NCBI RefSeq assembly: GCF_030817835.1
Contig: NZ_JAUSZR010000001.1
Location: 124,001 to 188,000 of the forward strand
Length of the DNA stretch: 64,000 bases
DNA from: Pseudarthrobacter sp. W1I19
Lineage (GTDB): Bacteria; Actinomycetota; Actinomycetes; Actinomycetales; Micrococcaceae
Direction: 5' to 3'
Each line of letters starts with the position of its first letter. Position 1 is the stretch's first letter. A model generated the notes under the pieces. That model did not search any database. It was given only the letters and a program-made list of their open reading frames with translations, and was not told the DNA's origin. Both the position numbers and the translations under genes were made by a program. Of this stretch, positions 32,111 to 40,039 are shown piece after piece.

Positions 32111-33190
32111 CTACAGCTGCGCTCCCAGCTTGAAGCCCTCAGCCCCGGCTGCTTCGCTGGGCCGGGTGTAGGAGAAGCCGTCGGCGCCCACGGTCACAGC
32201 CATTTCGCTCTTCTCTTCGCGTTCGATGACGGGCTGGGGGTTGCCGTCGAGGTCCAGGACGAGGGAGGCTTCGGTGTACCAGGACGGGACGACGGGGTTG
32301 CCCCACCAGTCGCGGCGCTGGTTGTCGTGGACGTCCCAGGTGATGGTGGGATTGTCGGGGTCGCCGGTGTAGTAGTCCTGGGTGTAGATCTCGATCCGGT
32401 GGCCGTCCGGGTCCAGGATGTAGAGGTAGAACGCGTTGGATACGCCGTGCCGGCCGGGGCCGCGTTCGATCCGGTCGCTGATGCGCAGGGCGCCCATCTT
32501 GTCGCAGATCTGGATGATGTTGTGCTTCTCGTGCGTGGCGAACGCGACGTGGTGCATCCGGGGTCCGTTGCCGCCGGTCAGGGCGGTGTCGTGGACGGTC
32601 TGCTTGCGGTGCATCCACGCGGCGTAGGTGACGCCGTCGGCATCCTTGATGTCCTCGGAGACGCGGAAGCCCAGGTCTTCGAGGTAGGCGCGGCCGCGGG
32701 GGACGTCGGGGGTGACCTGGTTGAAGTGGTCCAGGCGGACCAGTTCGCCGGCGGAGTAGAGGTCGTAGCGCTGGGTGAGGCGCTCCACGTGCTCCACGTC
32801 GTAGAAGAATTCGTAGGGGAAGCCCAGCGGGTCCTCGACGCGGACGGAGTCGCCCACGCCCTTGGTGAAGCCGTCCTTGCGGCGCTCCACCCGGCAGCCG
32901 AGCTCGCGGTAGTAGGCCTCGGCGGCGTCCACTTCGGCGGGGGACTTGACCCGGTAGGCGAAGGCGGCGACGGCGGCGATGGGTCCCTTGCGCAGCACCA
33001 GGTTGTGGTGGATGAACTCCTCCAGCGACCGCAGGTAAATTGCGTTCTCGTCTTCCTCGGTGACGTGCAGGCCCAGGACGTCGACGTAGAACTCGCGGGA
33101 TTTGGCGAGGTCGGTGACCACGATGTCCATGTAGGCGCAGCGGACGATGTCTGGTGCCGGGACAGTGGGGGTGGGGACGAAGTTGGTCAT
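32111..33190 (-). CDS. hpaD: 3,4-dihydroxyphenylacetate 2,3-dioxygenase (homoprotocatechuate 2,3-dioxygenase)
   Basis: An extradiol dioxygenase of the vicinal-oxygen-chelate fold, 359 residues. The metal ligands read directly as His155 (VRLDHFNQV), His214 (RMHHVAF) and Glu267 (HRIEIYTQ), the same residue numbers described for Arthrobacter MndD and Brevibacterium HPCD. It opens the homoprotocatechuate ring to 5-carboxymethyl-2-hydroxymuconate semialdehyde, using Mn(II) or Fe(II); the metal cannot be told from sequence. ATG 33190 with upstream AGAGA. It lies between hpaE and hpaH, as expected for the pathway order. Confidence 0.95.
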   Translation of the reverse strand: MTNFVPTPTVPAPDIVRCAYMDIVVTDLAKSREFYVDVLGLHVTEEDENAIYLRSLEEFIHHNLVLRKGPIAAVAAFAYRVKSPAEVDAAEAYYRELGCRVERRKDGFTKGVGDSVRVEDPLGFPYEFFYDVEHVERLTQRYDLYSAGELVRLDHFNQVTPDVPRGRAYLEDLGFRVSEDIKDADGVTYAAWMHRKQTVHDTALTGGNGPRMHHVAFATHEKHNIIQICDKMGALRISDRIERGPGRHGVSNAFYLYILDPDGHRIEIYTQDYYTGDPDNPTITWDVHDNQRRDWWGNPVVPSWYTEASLVLDLDGNPQPVIEREEKSEMAVTVGADGFSYTRPSEAAGAEGFKLGAQL

Positions 33191-33259
33191 GATGGTCTCT
33201 CTTCTTTGAAAGGGTTCGAAATAAGTACGACGGCGGCAGGGCAGGCTGGGTGCCGGAGC

Positions 33260-34798
33260 CTAGCCTTCGTTGGCGGCCGAGGCTTCGATGCTGCCGAACT
33301 TGGGGGTGTGGACAGAGCCGAGGGTGATGTGGACGGCTTGCTGGTCGGTGTAGAAGTCGATGGAGCGGTAGCCGCCCTCGTGGCCCAGCCCGGAGGCTTT
33401 GACGCCGCCGAACGGGGTGCGGAGGTCGCGGACGTTGTGGCTGTTCAGCCAGACCATGCCGGCTTCGACGTTCTGGGAGAAGTTGTGTGCACGGGTGAGG
33501 TTCTGGGTCCAAATGTAGGCGGCGAGGCCGTACTTGGTGTTGTTGGCCAGGGCGAGGGCTTCGTCGTCGTTCTCGAACGGGGTGATCGCGACGACGGGTC
33601 CGAAGATTTCCTCCTGGAAGATCCGGGCGTCGGGGGCGACGTCGGCGAACACGGTGGGTGCGATGTAGTTGCCTTCGGGCAGGTGGTCGGGGCGGCCGCC
33701 GCCGGCCAGGAGCCGGCCTTCGGACTTGCCGATCTCCACGTAGGAGGCCACCTTTTCGTAGTGCTCCGGGTGGACCAGGGCGCCCACCTGGGTTTTGGGA
33801 TCGTGCGGGTCACCCACCACGATGTTCCGGGCCCGGGCGGCGTACTTCTCGCAGAACTCGTCGTAGATCGCGCGCTCGACCAGGATGCGGGAGCCGGCCG
33901 TGCAGCGTTCGCCGTTGAGGGAGAAGACCCCGAACAGGGCCGAATCGATCGCGGCGTCCAGGTCGGCGTCGGCGAACACCACGCAAGGGGACTTGCCGCC
34001 CAGTTCCATGGACAGGCCCTTGAGGTTGGCTGCGGCGTTGCGGAAGATGGTCTGGCCGGTGGTGGTCTCGCCGGTGAAGGAGATCAGCGGGACGTCCGGG
34101 TGCTTGACCAGGGCGTCGCCGGCTTCCTCGCCAAGGCCGTTGACCAGGTTGAACACGCCGTCGGGCAGGCCGGCTTCCTTGAAGATAGTGGCCCACAGCG
34201 AGGCCGAGAGCGGGGTGAACTCGGCGGGCTTGAGGACCACGGTGTTGCCGGTGGCCAAGGCCGGGGCGAGCTTCCAGGACTCCAGCATGAACGGGGTGTT
34301 CCATGGGGTGATCAGGCCGGCGACGCCGATCGGCTTGCGGTTCACGTAGTTGATCTGCGAGCCGGGGACCTTCATGGCGTCGTCGAACTGGGCCACGATC
34401 AGGTCCGCGAAGAACCGGAAGTTCTCCGCCGCCCGGAGCGCCTGGCCCTTGGCCTGGGTGATCGGCAGGCCGGTATCGAACGTTTCGAGCTCGGCGAGCC
34501 GGGCTTCCTGGGCTTCGACGGCGTCAGCAATTTTGTTCAGGATCCGGGCGCGTTCGCGGGGCTTCATCTTCGGCCACGGACCCCTGGTGAAGGCTTCGCG
34601 GGCGGCGGCCACGGCGAGGTCGATGTCCTCTTTCTGGCCGGCCGCAGCCGTCGCGTAGTTCCGGTTGGACACCGGATCCAGCACATCGAACGTCTTACCA
34701 CCCACGGAGTCGACGAATTGGCCGTTGATGAAGTGTTGGATATGGGTGGGAAGGTCCTGCGGCACGTAGTGCTTGGCGGTTTCTGCAGAGGTCGTCAT
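33260..34798 (-). CDS. hpaE: 5-carboxymethyl-2-hydroxymuconate semialdehyde dehydrogenase
   Basis: A 512-residue aldehyde dehydrogenase. TPWNTPFMLESWKLAPALATGN binds cofactor, SFTGETTTGQTI is the Rossmann turn, MELGGKSPCVVFADADLD contains the general base and NGERCTAGSRILVE the catalytic Cys. The HpaE-type N-terminus (LPTHIQHFINGQFVDSVGG) and its position directly upstream of hpaD argue for oxidation of the ring-cleavage semialdehyde to the dicarboxylic acid. It starts 12 bases after the gntR stop. Confidence 0.92.
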   Translation of the reverse strand: MTTSAETAKHYVPQDLPTHIQHFINGQFVDSVGGKTFDVLDPVSNRNYATAAAGQKEDIDLAVAAAREAFTRGPWPKMKPRERARILNKIADAVEAQEARLAELETFDTGLPITQAKGQALRAAENFRFFADLIVAQFDDAMKVPGSQINYVNRKPIGVAGLITPWNTPFMLESWKLAPALATGNTVVLKPAEFTPLSASLWATIFKEAGLPDGVFNLVNGLGEEAGDALVKHPDVPLISFTGETTTGQTIFRNAAANLKGLSMELGGKSPCVVFADADLDAAIDSALFGVFSLNGERCTAGSRILVERAIYDEFCEKYAARARNIVVGDPHDPKTQVGALVHPEHYEKVASYVEIGKSEGRLLAGGGRPDHLPEGNYIAPTVFADVAPDARIFQEEIFGPVVAITPFENDDEALALANNTKYGLAAYIWTQNLTRAHNFSQNVEAGMVWLNSHNVRDLRTPFGGVKASGLGHEGGYRSIDFYTDQQAVHITLGSVHTPKFGSIEASAANEG

Positions 34799-34809
34799 CG
34801 TTGAAGTCC

Positions 34810-35487
34810 TTACTGGTGCTTGGCTTGGGCGAGGTAGGCGTCGAGGGTGGCGGAGCGGTGCAGGCGGGCTGCCTTTTCAATGGAGTCGGCGTCTGCTCCG
34901 GTTTCGATGAGCTTCAGGAGTGCCTCGTGTTCCTCCACAGAGTCGCGGGCGCGGCCGGGGACGAAGCGGAAGGTGGAGGACCTTAGTGCTGCCAGCCGGT
35001 TCCAGCCGCGGTGCACGAGGTCCAGGATGTGCGGGTTGGGGCAGTATTCGAACAAAACGCTGTGGAAGTCCTGGTTGAGCCGGGTGAAGCGGACGGGGTC
35101 AAAGTGCTCCAGGCACTCGCGCATCTCCTCGTTCACGGCCCGGGCCCGGGCAATCGCCACCGAATCAATCAAGGGAGCGGATAACGCTGTGGCGGCGCCT
35201 TCCACGATGCTCAGCGTCTGCATTGTGTAGAGGTATTCGGTGGGATCGATCCCGGCCACGGTGGCGCCGACGTTGCGTTCGAACGTGACCAGGCCTTCGG
35301 CCTCCAAGCGGCGGATGGCTTCGCGGACCGGGACCACGCTGAATCCCAGGTCCTTGGCGATGCTGCCCAGGACCAGGCGGTACCCGGGAGTGTAGGTCCC
35401 CTCGATGATCCGTGCCTTCACGGCCTGGTAGGCCTGCTCGGACTTGCTGCCGGGGGCAGCGGCAAGCTCAGCCACTGCTTCAGTCAT
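34810..35487 (-). CDS. GntR-family (FCD domain) regulator of the hpa operon
   Basis: A 225-residue protein with the GntR winged-helix (AYQAVKARIIEGTYTPGYRLV, then IAKDLGFSVVPVREAIRRLEAEGLV) and an FCD ligand domain (LNQDFHSVLFEYCPNPHILDLV, with His and Asp metal-site residues). It is encoded inside the operon, between the FAH-RraA gene (8-bp overlap) and hpaE. The likely operator is the ATCGTATACGAT palindrome at 36991-37002. It probably represses the operon until a pathway aromatic or intermediate is present. Confidence 0.9.
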   Translation of the reverse strand: MTEAVAELAAAPGSKSEQAYQAVKARIIEGTYTPGYRLVLGSIAKDLGFSVVPVREAIRRLEAEGLVTFERNVGATVAGIDPTEYLYTMQTLSIVEGAATALSAPLIDSVAIARARAVNEEMRECLEHFDPVRFTRLNQDFHSVLFEYCPNPHILDLVHRGWNRLAALRSSTFRFVPGRARDSVEEHEALLKLIETGADADSIEKAARLHRSATLDAYLAQAKHQ

Positions 35488-36967
35488 CAGCGTTGCCCGC
35501 TTTCCATTCCTGGTACTTGGCCTGCCAGTCGGCGTTCATGGGGTAGAGGCCGTCCACGCTGTTGCCCTGCTTGACCATTTCGAAGATGAAGGTTTCTTCC
35601 TGCTCCTGGGTGATGCAGTCGTCCACGAGTTCTTCGGCGATGGCCGGTGGGATCACCAGGATCCCGTCGGAGTCGGCCACGATGATGTCGCCGGGCTGGA
35701 CGGTGGCGCCGCCGCAGGCGATGGTGATGTCCGTGTCCCAGGGGATGTGGCGGCGGCCCAGTACGGCGGGGTGCGGGTTGGCGAAGTAGGTGGGCATGTC
35801 CAGGCCGGCGACGGCGGTGAAGTCGCGGACGCCGCCGTCGGTGATGATGGCCGCGGCGCCGCGGACCTGGGCGCGCAGGGCGAGGATGTCGCCCACGGTG
35901 CCGGTGCCCTTTTCGCCGCGGGCTTCCATGACCAGGATTTCGCCCTCGTTCACGGAGTCGATGGCCTTCTTTTGGGCGTTGAATCCGCCGCCGTGGGTCT
36001 TGAAGAGGTCTTCGCGGTTGGGAACATACCGCAGGGTCCGGGCCAGGCCGACGACGCGGCGGTCCGGCCGGGTGGACTGCAGCCCGTCGATGCTGACGTT
36101 ATTAAGGCCGCGTTTGCGCAGCTGGGAGGACAGGGTTGCCGTGGCGACACTCTCCAGCTTGGCCTTCAGTTCAGGAGGCAGGGAAGGCGCGACGGCGGCC
36201 CCCGCCTCAGTCTCTTCGACGGCGGGGAGGCCGGCGGCTTCGCGTGAACCCCACGCTTCCTCCCGCTGCAGGTCATCAACCTCCGGTCCGGCACCAAAGT
36301 CCGCGAACGGCGTCGTGCCTTCCTCCACCCGGGTGACCAGCCGGCCCGTGGTGAGCTCCCCTGCGGAGACCTCCACCTCGAGGACGTCCCCGGGGTTGGC
36401 GACGGAGGCGCCGGCGGGGGTGCCGGTGAGGATGATGTCCCCCTCCTCGAGGGTGAGCAGCTGGGACAGGTCCGCCACCAGCCGGGCAAACGGGAAGAGC
36501 AGGTCCTCTGTGGTGTCGTCCTGGACCAGCTGCCCGTTGTGCCAGGTGCGGATCCGCAGGCCGGCGGGGTCGACGGCGTCTGCCGGGATCAGTGCCGGGC
36601 CCACCGGGGTGAACCCGTCGCCGCCCTTGGAGCGGAGGTTGGAGCCCTTGTCCGCCCAGCGCAGGTCGTACACGCCAAGGTCATTGCTGGCCGTGACAGC
36701 GGCAACGTGGCTCCACGCGTCATCGATCCCGACGCGGCGGGCCGCCTTGCCGATGACCAGGGCGATCTCGCCCTCGTAGCCCAGCAGTTCACAGCCCGCG
36801 GGACGTTCGACGGTGTTTCCGGTCAGGGAAAGCGACGACGACGGCTTGAGAAAGTAGGACGGCTGGGCCGGCGTGCGCCCCCGCTGCGCAGCACGGCTGG
36901 GGTAGTTGATGTGCACAGCGATCACTTTCCGTGCCGCTGCCAGGGTGTCACCGTTGACCTGCTCCAA
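35480..36967 (-). CDS. hpaG: Fumarylacetoacetate hydrolase-fold enzyme fused to an RraA-like domain (HpaG-like)
   Basis: A two-domain protein of 495 residues. Residues about 50-235 are a FAH domain (YFLKPSSSLSLTG, then YEGEIALVIGKAARRVG, then DIILTGTPAGAS) like the HpaG decarboxylase. After an acidic linker, residues about 280-470 are an RraA/dimethylmenaquinone methyltransferase-like domain (VGDILALRAQVRGAAAIITDGGVRDF), a fold used by Mg-dependent aldolases and oxaloacetate decarboxylases. Classical HpaG has two FAH halves. The start is TTG 36967 with AGGAG five bases upstream. It is the first gene of the operon, behind an operator-containing promoter. Confidence 0.85.
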   Translation of the reverse strand: MEQVNGDTLAAARKVIAVHINYPSRAAQRGRTPAQPSYFLKPSSSLSLTGNTVERPAGCELLGYEGEIALVIGKAARRVGIDDAWSHVAAVTASNDLGVYDLRWADKGSNLRSKGGDGFTPVGPALIPADAVDPAGLRIRTWHNGQLVQDDTTEDLLFPFARLVADLSQLLTLEEGDIILTGTPAGASVANPGDVLEVEVSAGELTTGRLVTRVEEGTTPFADFGAGPEVDDLQREEAWGSREAAGLPAVEETEAGAAVAPSLPPELKAKLESVATATLSSQLRKRGLNNVSIDGLQSTRPDRRVVGLARTLRYVPNREDLFKTHGGGFNAQKKAIDSVNEGEILVMEARGEKGTGTVGDILALRAQVRGAAAIITDGGVRDFTAVAGLDMPTYFANPHPAVLGRRHIPWDTDITIACGGATVQPGDIIVADSDGILVIPPAIAEELVDDCITQEQEETFIFEMVKQGNSVDGLYPMNADWQAKYQEWKAGNADD

Positions 36968-36990
36968 AGCATCTCCTACTGAAGTACGAA

Positions 36991-37033
36991 ATCGTATACG
37001 ATCACTTTTGCGCTTGAACATGCTGTTTGTCAA
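36991..37033 (-). promoter_or_regulatory. Promoter and GntR-type operator of the hpa operon
   Basis: On the minus strand TTGACA (37033-37028) stands 17-18 bases before a weak -10 (CAAAAG or AAAAGT, about 37010-37004). The perfect 12-bp palindrome ATCGTATACGAT (36991-37002) follows at the expected start site. The GTATAC core is common in operators of FCD-type GntR proteins. It lies 24 bases before the TTG start of the first gene. Confidence 0.65.
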
Positions 37034-37189
37034 GCCCTTAGTGGCAGCCAATTCAGCCACTCTTGTCGTCCGCGTCACACCTGGCGTACAGTGTTGCTCC
37101 AACAGCAGGTTTTCTCATATGGAAACTGAAATTCTATTATCGAACAGATCCTTCTGGCGCATCAGCCACACAACGAAGTGAGGAATCCC

Positions 37190-39100
37190 GTGCAGTTTCA
37201 CCACCACGGTTACGTATCCGGAGACCCGCGGGTTATGCCGGCAGCCGGCGTCGGCCTGAACCGGCCCGATGAACTCCCGGACGAGGTTGACGTCCTGATC
37301 GTCGGCACCGGTCCGGCGGGAATGCTCGCCGCGGCGCAGCTTTCGATGTTCCCGGATGTCACCACGCGGATCATCGAACGCCGCCCCGGACGGCTCGCGA
37401 TCGGCCAGGCCGACGGTATCCAGGCGCGCAGCGTGGAGACTTTCCAGGCCTTCGGATTCGCTGAACGGATCATCGCCGAGGCCTACCGCATCACCGAGAT
37501 GGCGTTCTGGAAGCCCGACCCCGCGAACCACGCCAACATCATCCGCAGTGCCCGTGCTGTGGACGACGAGATGGGCATCAGCGAGTTCCCGCACCTGATC
37601 GTCAACCAGGCCCGCGTGCTGGACTACTTCGCCGAATTCGCCGCCAATTCGCCCACCCGCCTGAAGCCCGACTACGGGTATGAGTTCCAGTCACTGAACG
37701 TCGCGAACGAAGGCGAATACCCCGTCACCGTCACACTGCTCCACACTGCGGGTCCCAATGAGGGCCAGGAACGCGTGGTCCGTGCCAAGTACGTGGTGGG
37801 GGCCGACGGCGCGCGCAGCAAAGTACGCGCAGCAATTGGCTGCACCCTCGCCGGAGACCAGGCCAACCATGCCTGGGGTGTTATGGACACCCTCGCCGTC
37901 ACCGACTTCCCCGATATCCGCACCAAGTGCGCCATCCAGGGCGAAAAGGGCAGCATCCTGCTGATCCCGCGCGAAGGCGGCCACCTGTTCCGCATGTACG
38001 TGGACCTCGGCGAGGTGGACCCGGCCACCCACCACGCCGTGCGGAACACCAGCATCGAGCAGATCATCGCCAAGGCAAACGAGATCCTTCACCCCTACAC
38101 CCTGGACGTGCGGAACGTGGCGTGGCACAGCGTCTACGAGGTGGGGCACCGGCTCACGGACAGGTTCGACGACGTCCTGCCGGAGGAGCGCGGCACGCGC
38201 ACCCCCCGGGTGTTCATTACCGGCGACGCCTGCCATACGCACAGCGCCAAGGCCGGCCAGGGCATGAACGTCTCCATGCAGGACGGGTTCAACATCGCCT
38301 GGAAACTGGGGCATGTGCTTGAGGGCCGCAGCCCGGAGAGCCTGCTGTCCACCTACTCCGCTGAGCGGCAGGTGGTGGCGAAGAACCTCATCGACTTCGA
38401 CAAGGAATGGTCCACCATGATGGCCAAGAAACCCGAGGAGTTCGACAACCCCTCGGACCTTGAGGATTTCTACGTGCGCACTGCCGAGTTCCCGGCGGGA
38501 TTCATGACCGAATACGCGCCATCCATGCTGGTGGCCCCCGCCAAGCACCAGGCGCTGGCCACGGGCTTCCCGGTGGGCAAGCGCTTCAAATCGGCGCCCG
38601 TGGTGCGCGTGGGCGACACGAACCCGCTCCACCTCGGGCACCACGCCACGGCCGACGGGCGCTGGCGCATCTACGTCTTCGCAGACGCGGCGCCCGCAGG
38701 AGCGCACTCAGGGGTGGCCGACTTCGCCGAGTGGATCGCGAACTCGCCGGACTCGCCGCTGGCCGCAACGCCGTCGGGCGCTGATCCTGACGGCTGGTTC
38801 GACCTGAAGGTGATTTACCAGCAGCCGCACACGGCCGTGGACATCGGAAGGGTTCCCGCCGTCTTCAAGCCGCAGGTGGGCCCGTTCAAGCTGACGGACT
38901 ACGAGAAGGTGTATGCCACCGATCCTGCTGCGGACATTTTTGACCAGCGCGGCCTGGACCGCGGCGGCGTGGTGGTGGTGGTCCGCCCGGACCAATACGT
39001 GGCGAATGTCCTGCCGCTTACCGCGACGGCCGAGCTGGGGGAGTTCTTCGCCGCCCTGCTGAAGCCGCACCAGGCCTCGGGTCAGCCGCTGACGGTCTGA
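37190..39100 (+). CDS. FAD-dependent aromatic hydroxylase (3-hydroxybenzoate 4-monooxygenase / phenol hydroxylase type)
   Basis: A flavoprotein monooxygenase of 636 residues. The FAD dinucleotide motif VLIVGTGPAGMLAAAQL, the DG motif VVGADGARSKVR and the GD motif FITGDACHTHSAKAGQGMN are all intact. The C-terminal thioredoxin-like domain (GVVVVVRPDQYVANVLPL) fits the PheA/MobA class. MobA-type enzymes hydroxylate 3-hydroxybenzoate to protocatechuate. GTG 37190 behind GAGGAA is preferred to the GTG at 37178. It is divergent from the hpa operon and could supply a catechol for it, but substrate and link are inferred. Confidence 0.87.
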   Translation: MQFHHHGYVSGDPRVMPAAGVGLNRPDELPDEVDVLIVGTGPAGMLAAAQLSMFPDVTTRIIERRPGRLAIGQADGIQARSVETFQAFGFAERIIAEAYRITEMAFWKPDPANHANIIRSARAVDDEMGISEFPHLIVNQARVLDYFAEFAANSPTRLKPDYGYEFQSLNVANEGEYPVTVTLLHTAGPNEGQERVVRAKYVVGADGARSKVRAAIGCTLAGDQANHAWGVMDTLAVTDFPDIRTKCAIQGEKGSILLIPREGGHLFRMYVDLGEVDPATHHAVRNTSIEQIIAKANEILHPYTLDVRNVAWHSVYEVGHRLTDRFDDVLPEERGTRTPRVFITGDACHTHSAKAGQGMNVSMQDGFNIAWKLGHVLEGRSPESLLSTYSAERQVVAKNLIDFDKEWSTMMAKKPEEFDNPSDLEDFYVRTAEFPAGFMTEYAPSMLVAPAKHQALATGFPVGKRFKSAPVVRVGDTNPLHLGHHATADGRWRIYVFADAAPAGAHSGVADFAEWIANSPDSPLAATPSGADPDGWFDLKVIYQQPHTAVDIGRVPAVFKPQVGPFKLTDYEKVYATDPAADIFDQRGLDRGGVVVVVRPDQYVANVLPLTATAELGEFFAALLKPHQASGQPLTV

Positions 39101-39939
39101 GCTGTCCTGTACTCCGCGGCGGCGTAGACGCCGAGGATCCGCACCTCGGTGGTGAAGAAGTCCAGTTCCTCGAGGGCCAGCTTCAGCGGCAGGTCCTCGG
39201 GGTGGCCTTCGACGTCGGCCATAAACATCGTGGCCGCGAACTCGTTGCCCACCATGTAGCTTTCCAGCCGCGTCATGTTCACGCCGTTGGTGGCGAACCC
39301 GCCCAGCGCCTTGTACAGCGCGGACGGGACGTTGCGGACGCGGAACACAAAGCTGGTGACCGCCGGTCCGGGCAGTTCGTCCCGGGCCGGCAGCGCCGTT
39401 TCCCGGGCCAGGACCACAAAGCGGGTGGTGTTGGAGGGATCGTCCTCAACCCGGGAGGCCAGCACCTCCAGGCCGTAGATCTGCGCGGCGAGAGGGGGAG
39501 CGAGGGAGAGCTTGCGGGGATCGTTCCACTCGGCCACTTCCCGCGCCGATCCCGCTGTGTCACCGGCGATGACCGGCTTGAGGCCGTGCTCGCGGATCAG
39601 CTTCCTGCACTGGCCCAGGGCGTGGATGTGGCTGTGGACCTCGGTGGCACCTTCGATGGTGCTGCCCGGGATGCCCAGCAGGTCGAAGTGGATGGGCAGG
39701 AAGTACTCGCCCACAATCTGCAGGTTGGACTGGGGCAGGAGGATATGGATGTCCGCCACCCGGCCGGCAATCGAGTTCTCAATCGGAATCATGCCGAGGT
39801 CCGCTTCGCCGCTGGACACGAGTTCAAACGCGTCCTCGAAGCTCGCGCAGGGCACGCTTTCCATGTCCGGGAACATCTGTTTGCACGCAATATTGGAGTT
39901 GGCGCCGGGCTCACCCTGGTACGCAATCTTGGAGGCCAT
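39082..39939 (-). CDS. pheA: Prephenate dehydratase
   Basis: The N-terminal catalytic domain starts IAYQGEPGANSNIACKQMFP and contains FVLARETA-preceding SNTTRF, the Thr-Arg-Phe active-site motif. SPGSTIEGATEVHSHIHALGQC-type segments also match. A C-terminal ACT domain (ALYKALGGFATNGVNMTRLESY) should bind phenylalanine for feedback inhibition. The enzyme converts prephenate to phenylpyruvate. I start at ATG 39939 (MASKIAYQG), giving 285 residues; the frame is open further but that reaches towards the palindrome at 39981. It overlaps the convergent hydroxylase gene by 19 bases. Confidence 0.93.
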   Translation of the reverse strand: MASKIAYQGEPGANSNIACKQMFPDMESVPCASFEDAFELVSSGEADLGMIPIENSIAGRVADIHILLPQSNLQIVGEYFLPIHFDLLGIPGSTIEGATEVHSHIHALGQCRKLIREHGLKPVIAGDTAGSAREVAEWNDPRKLSLAPPLAAQIYGLEVLASRVEDDPSNTTRFVVLARETALPARDELPGPAVTSFVFRVRNVPSALYKALGGFATNGVNMTRLESYMVGNEFAATMFMADVEGHPEDLPLKLALEELDFFTTEVRILGVYAAAEYRTAQTVSG

Positions 39940-39980
39940 GATCCGTATGGTTTCACGCCCCGCCCCCGCCCGCCCAACTG

Positions 39981-40030
39981 AGTAGCGCCAAGTGTCGCTT
40001 TGGGCGGTCATAACGGCACTTGGCGCTACT
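39981..40030. repeat. Palindromic intergenic element with perfect 14-bp arms
   Basis: AGTAGCGCCAAGTG (39981-39994) pairs perfectly with CACTTGGCGCTACT (40017-40030) around 22 bases. The left flank CCCAACTG just before it also opens the element at 20484. There is no T-tract on either side, so it looks like a dispersed palindrome rather than a terminator. It lies between pheA and the amylosucrase-like gene. Confidence 0.6.
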
Positions 40031-40039
40031 TACTTTGGA

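Noticed and set aside
32327..34804. 825-codon open frame on the plus strand opposite hpaE and hpaD
   Set aside because: It is the antisense of two enzymes with intact catalytic motifs. Long antisense frames are common at this GC content, and its translation is Gly/Val/Asp rich with no recognisable domain.
36906..37181. Plus-strand open frame in the hpaG-hydroxylase gap
   Set aside because: It spans the operator and both promoters, and its translation has no domain-like features.
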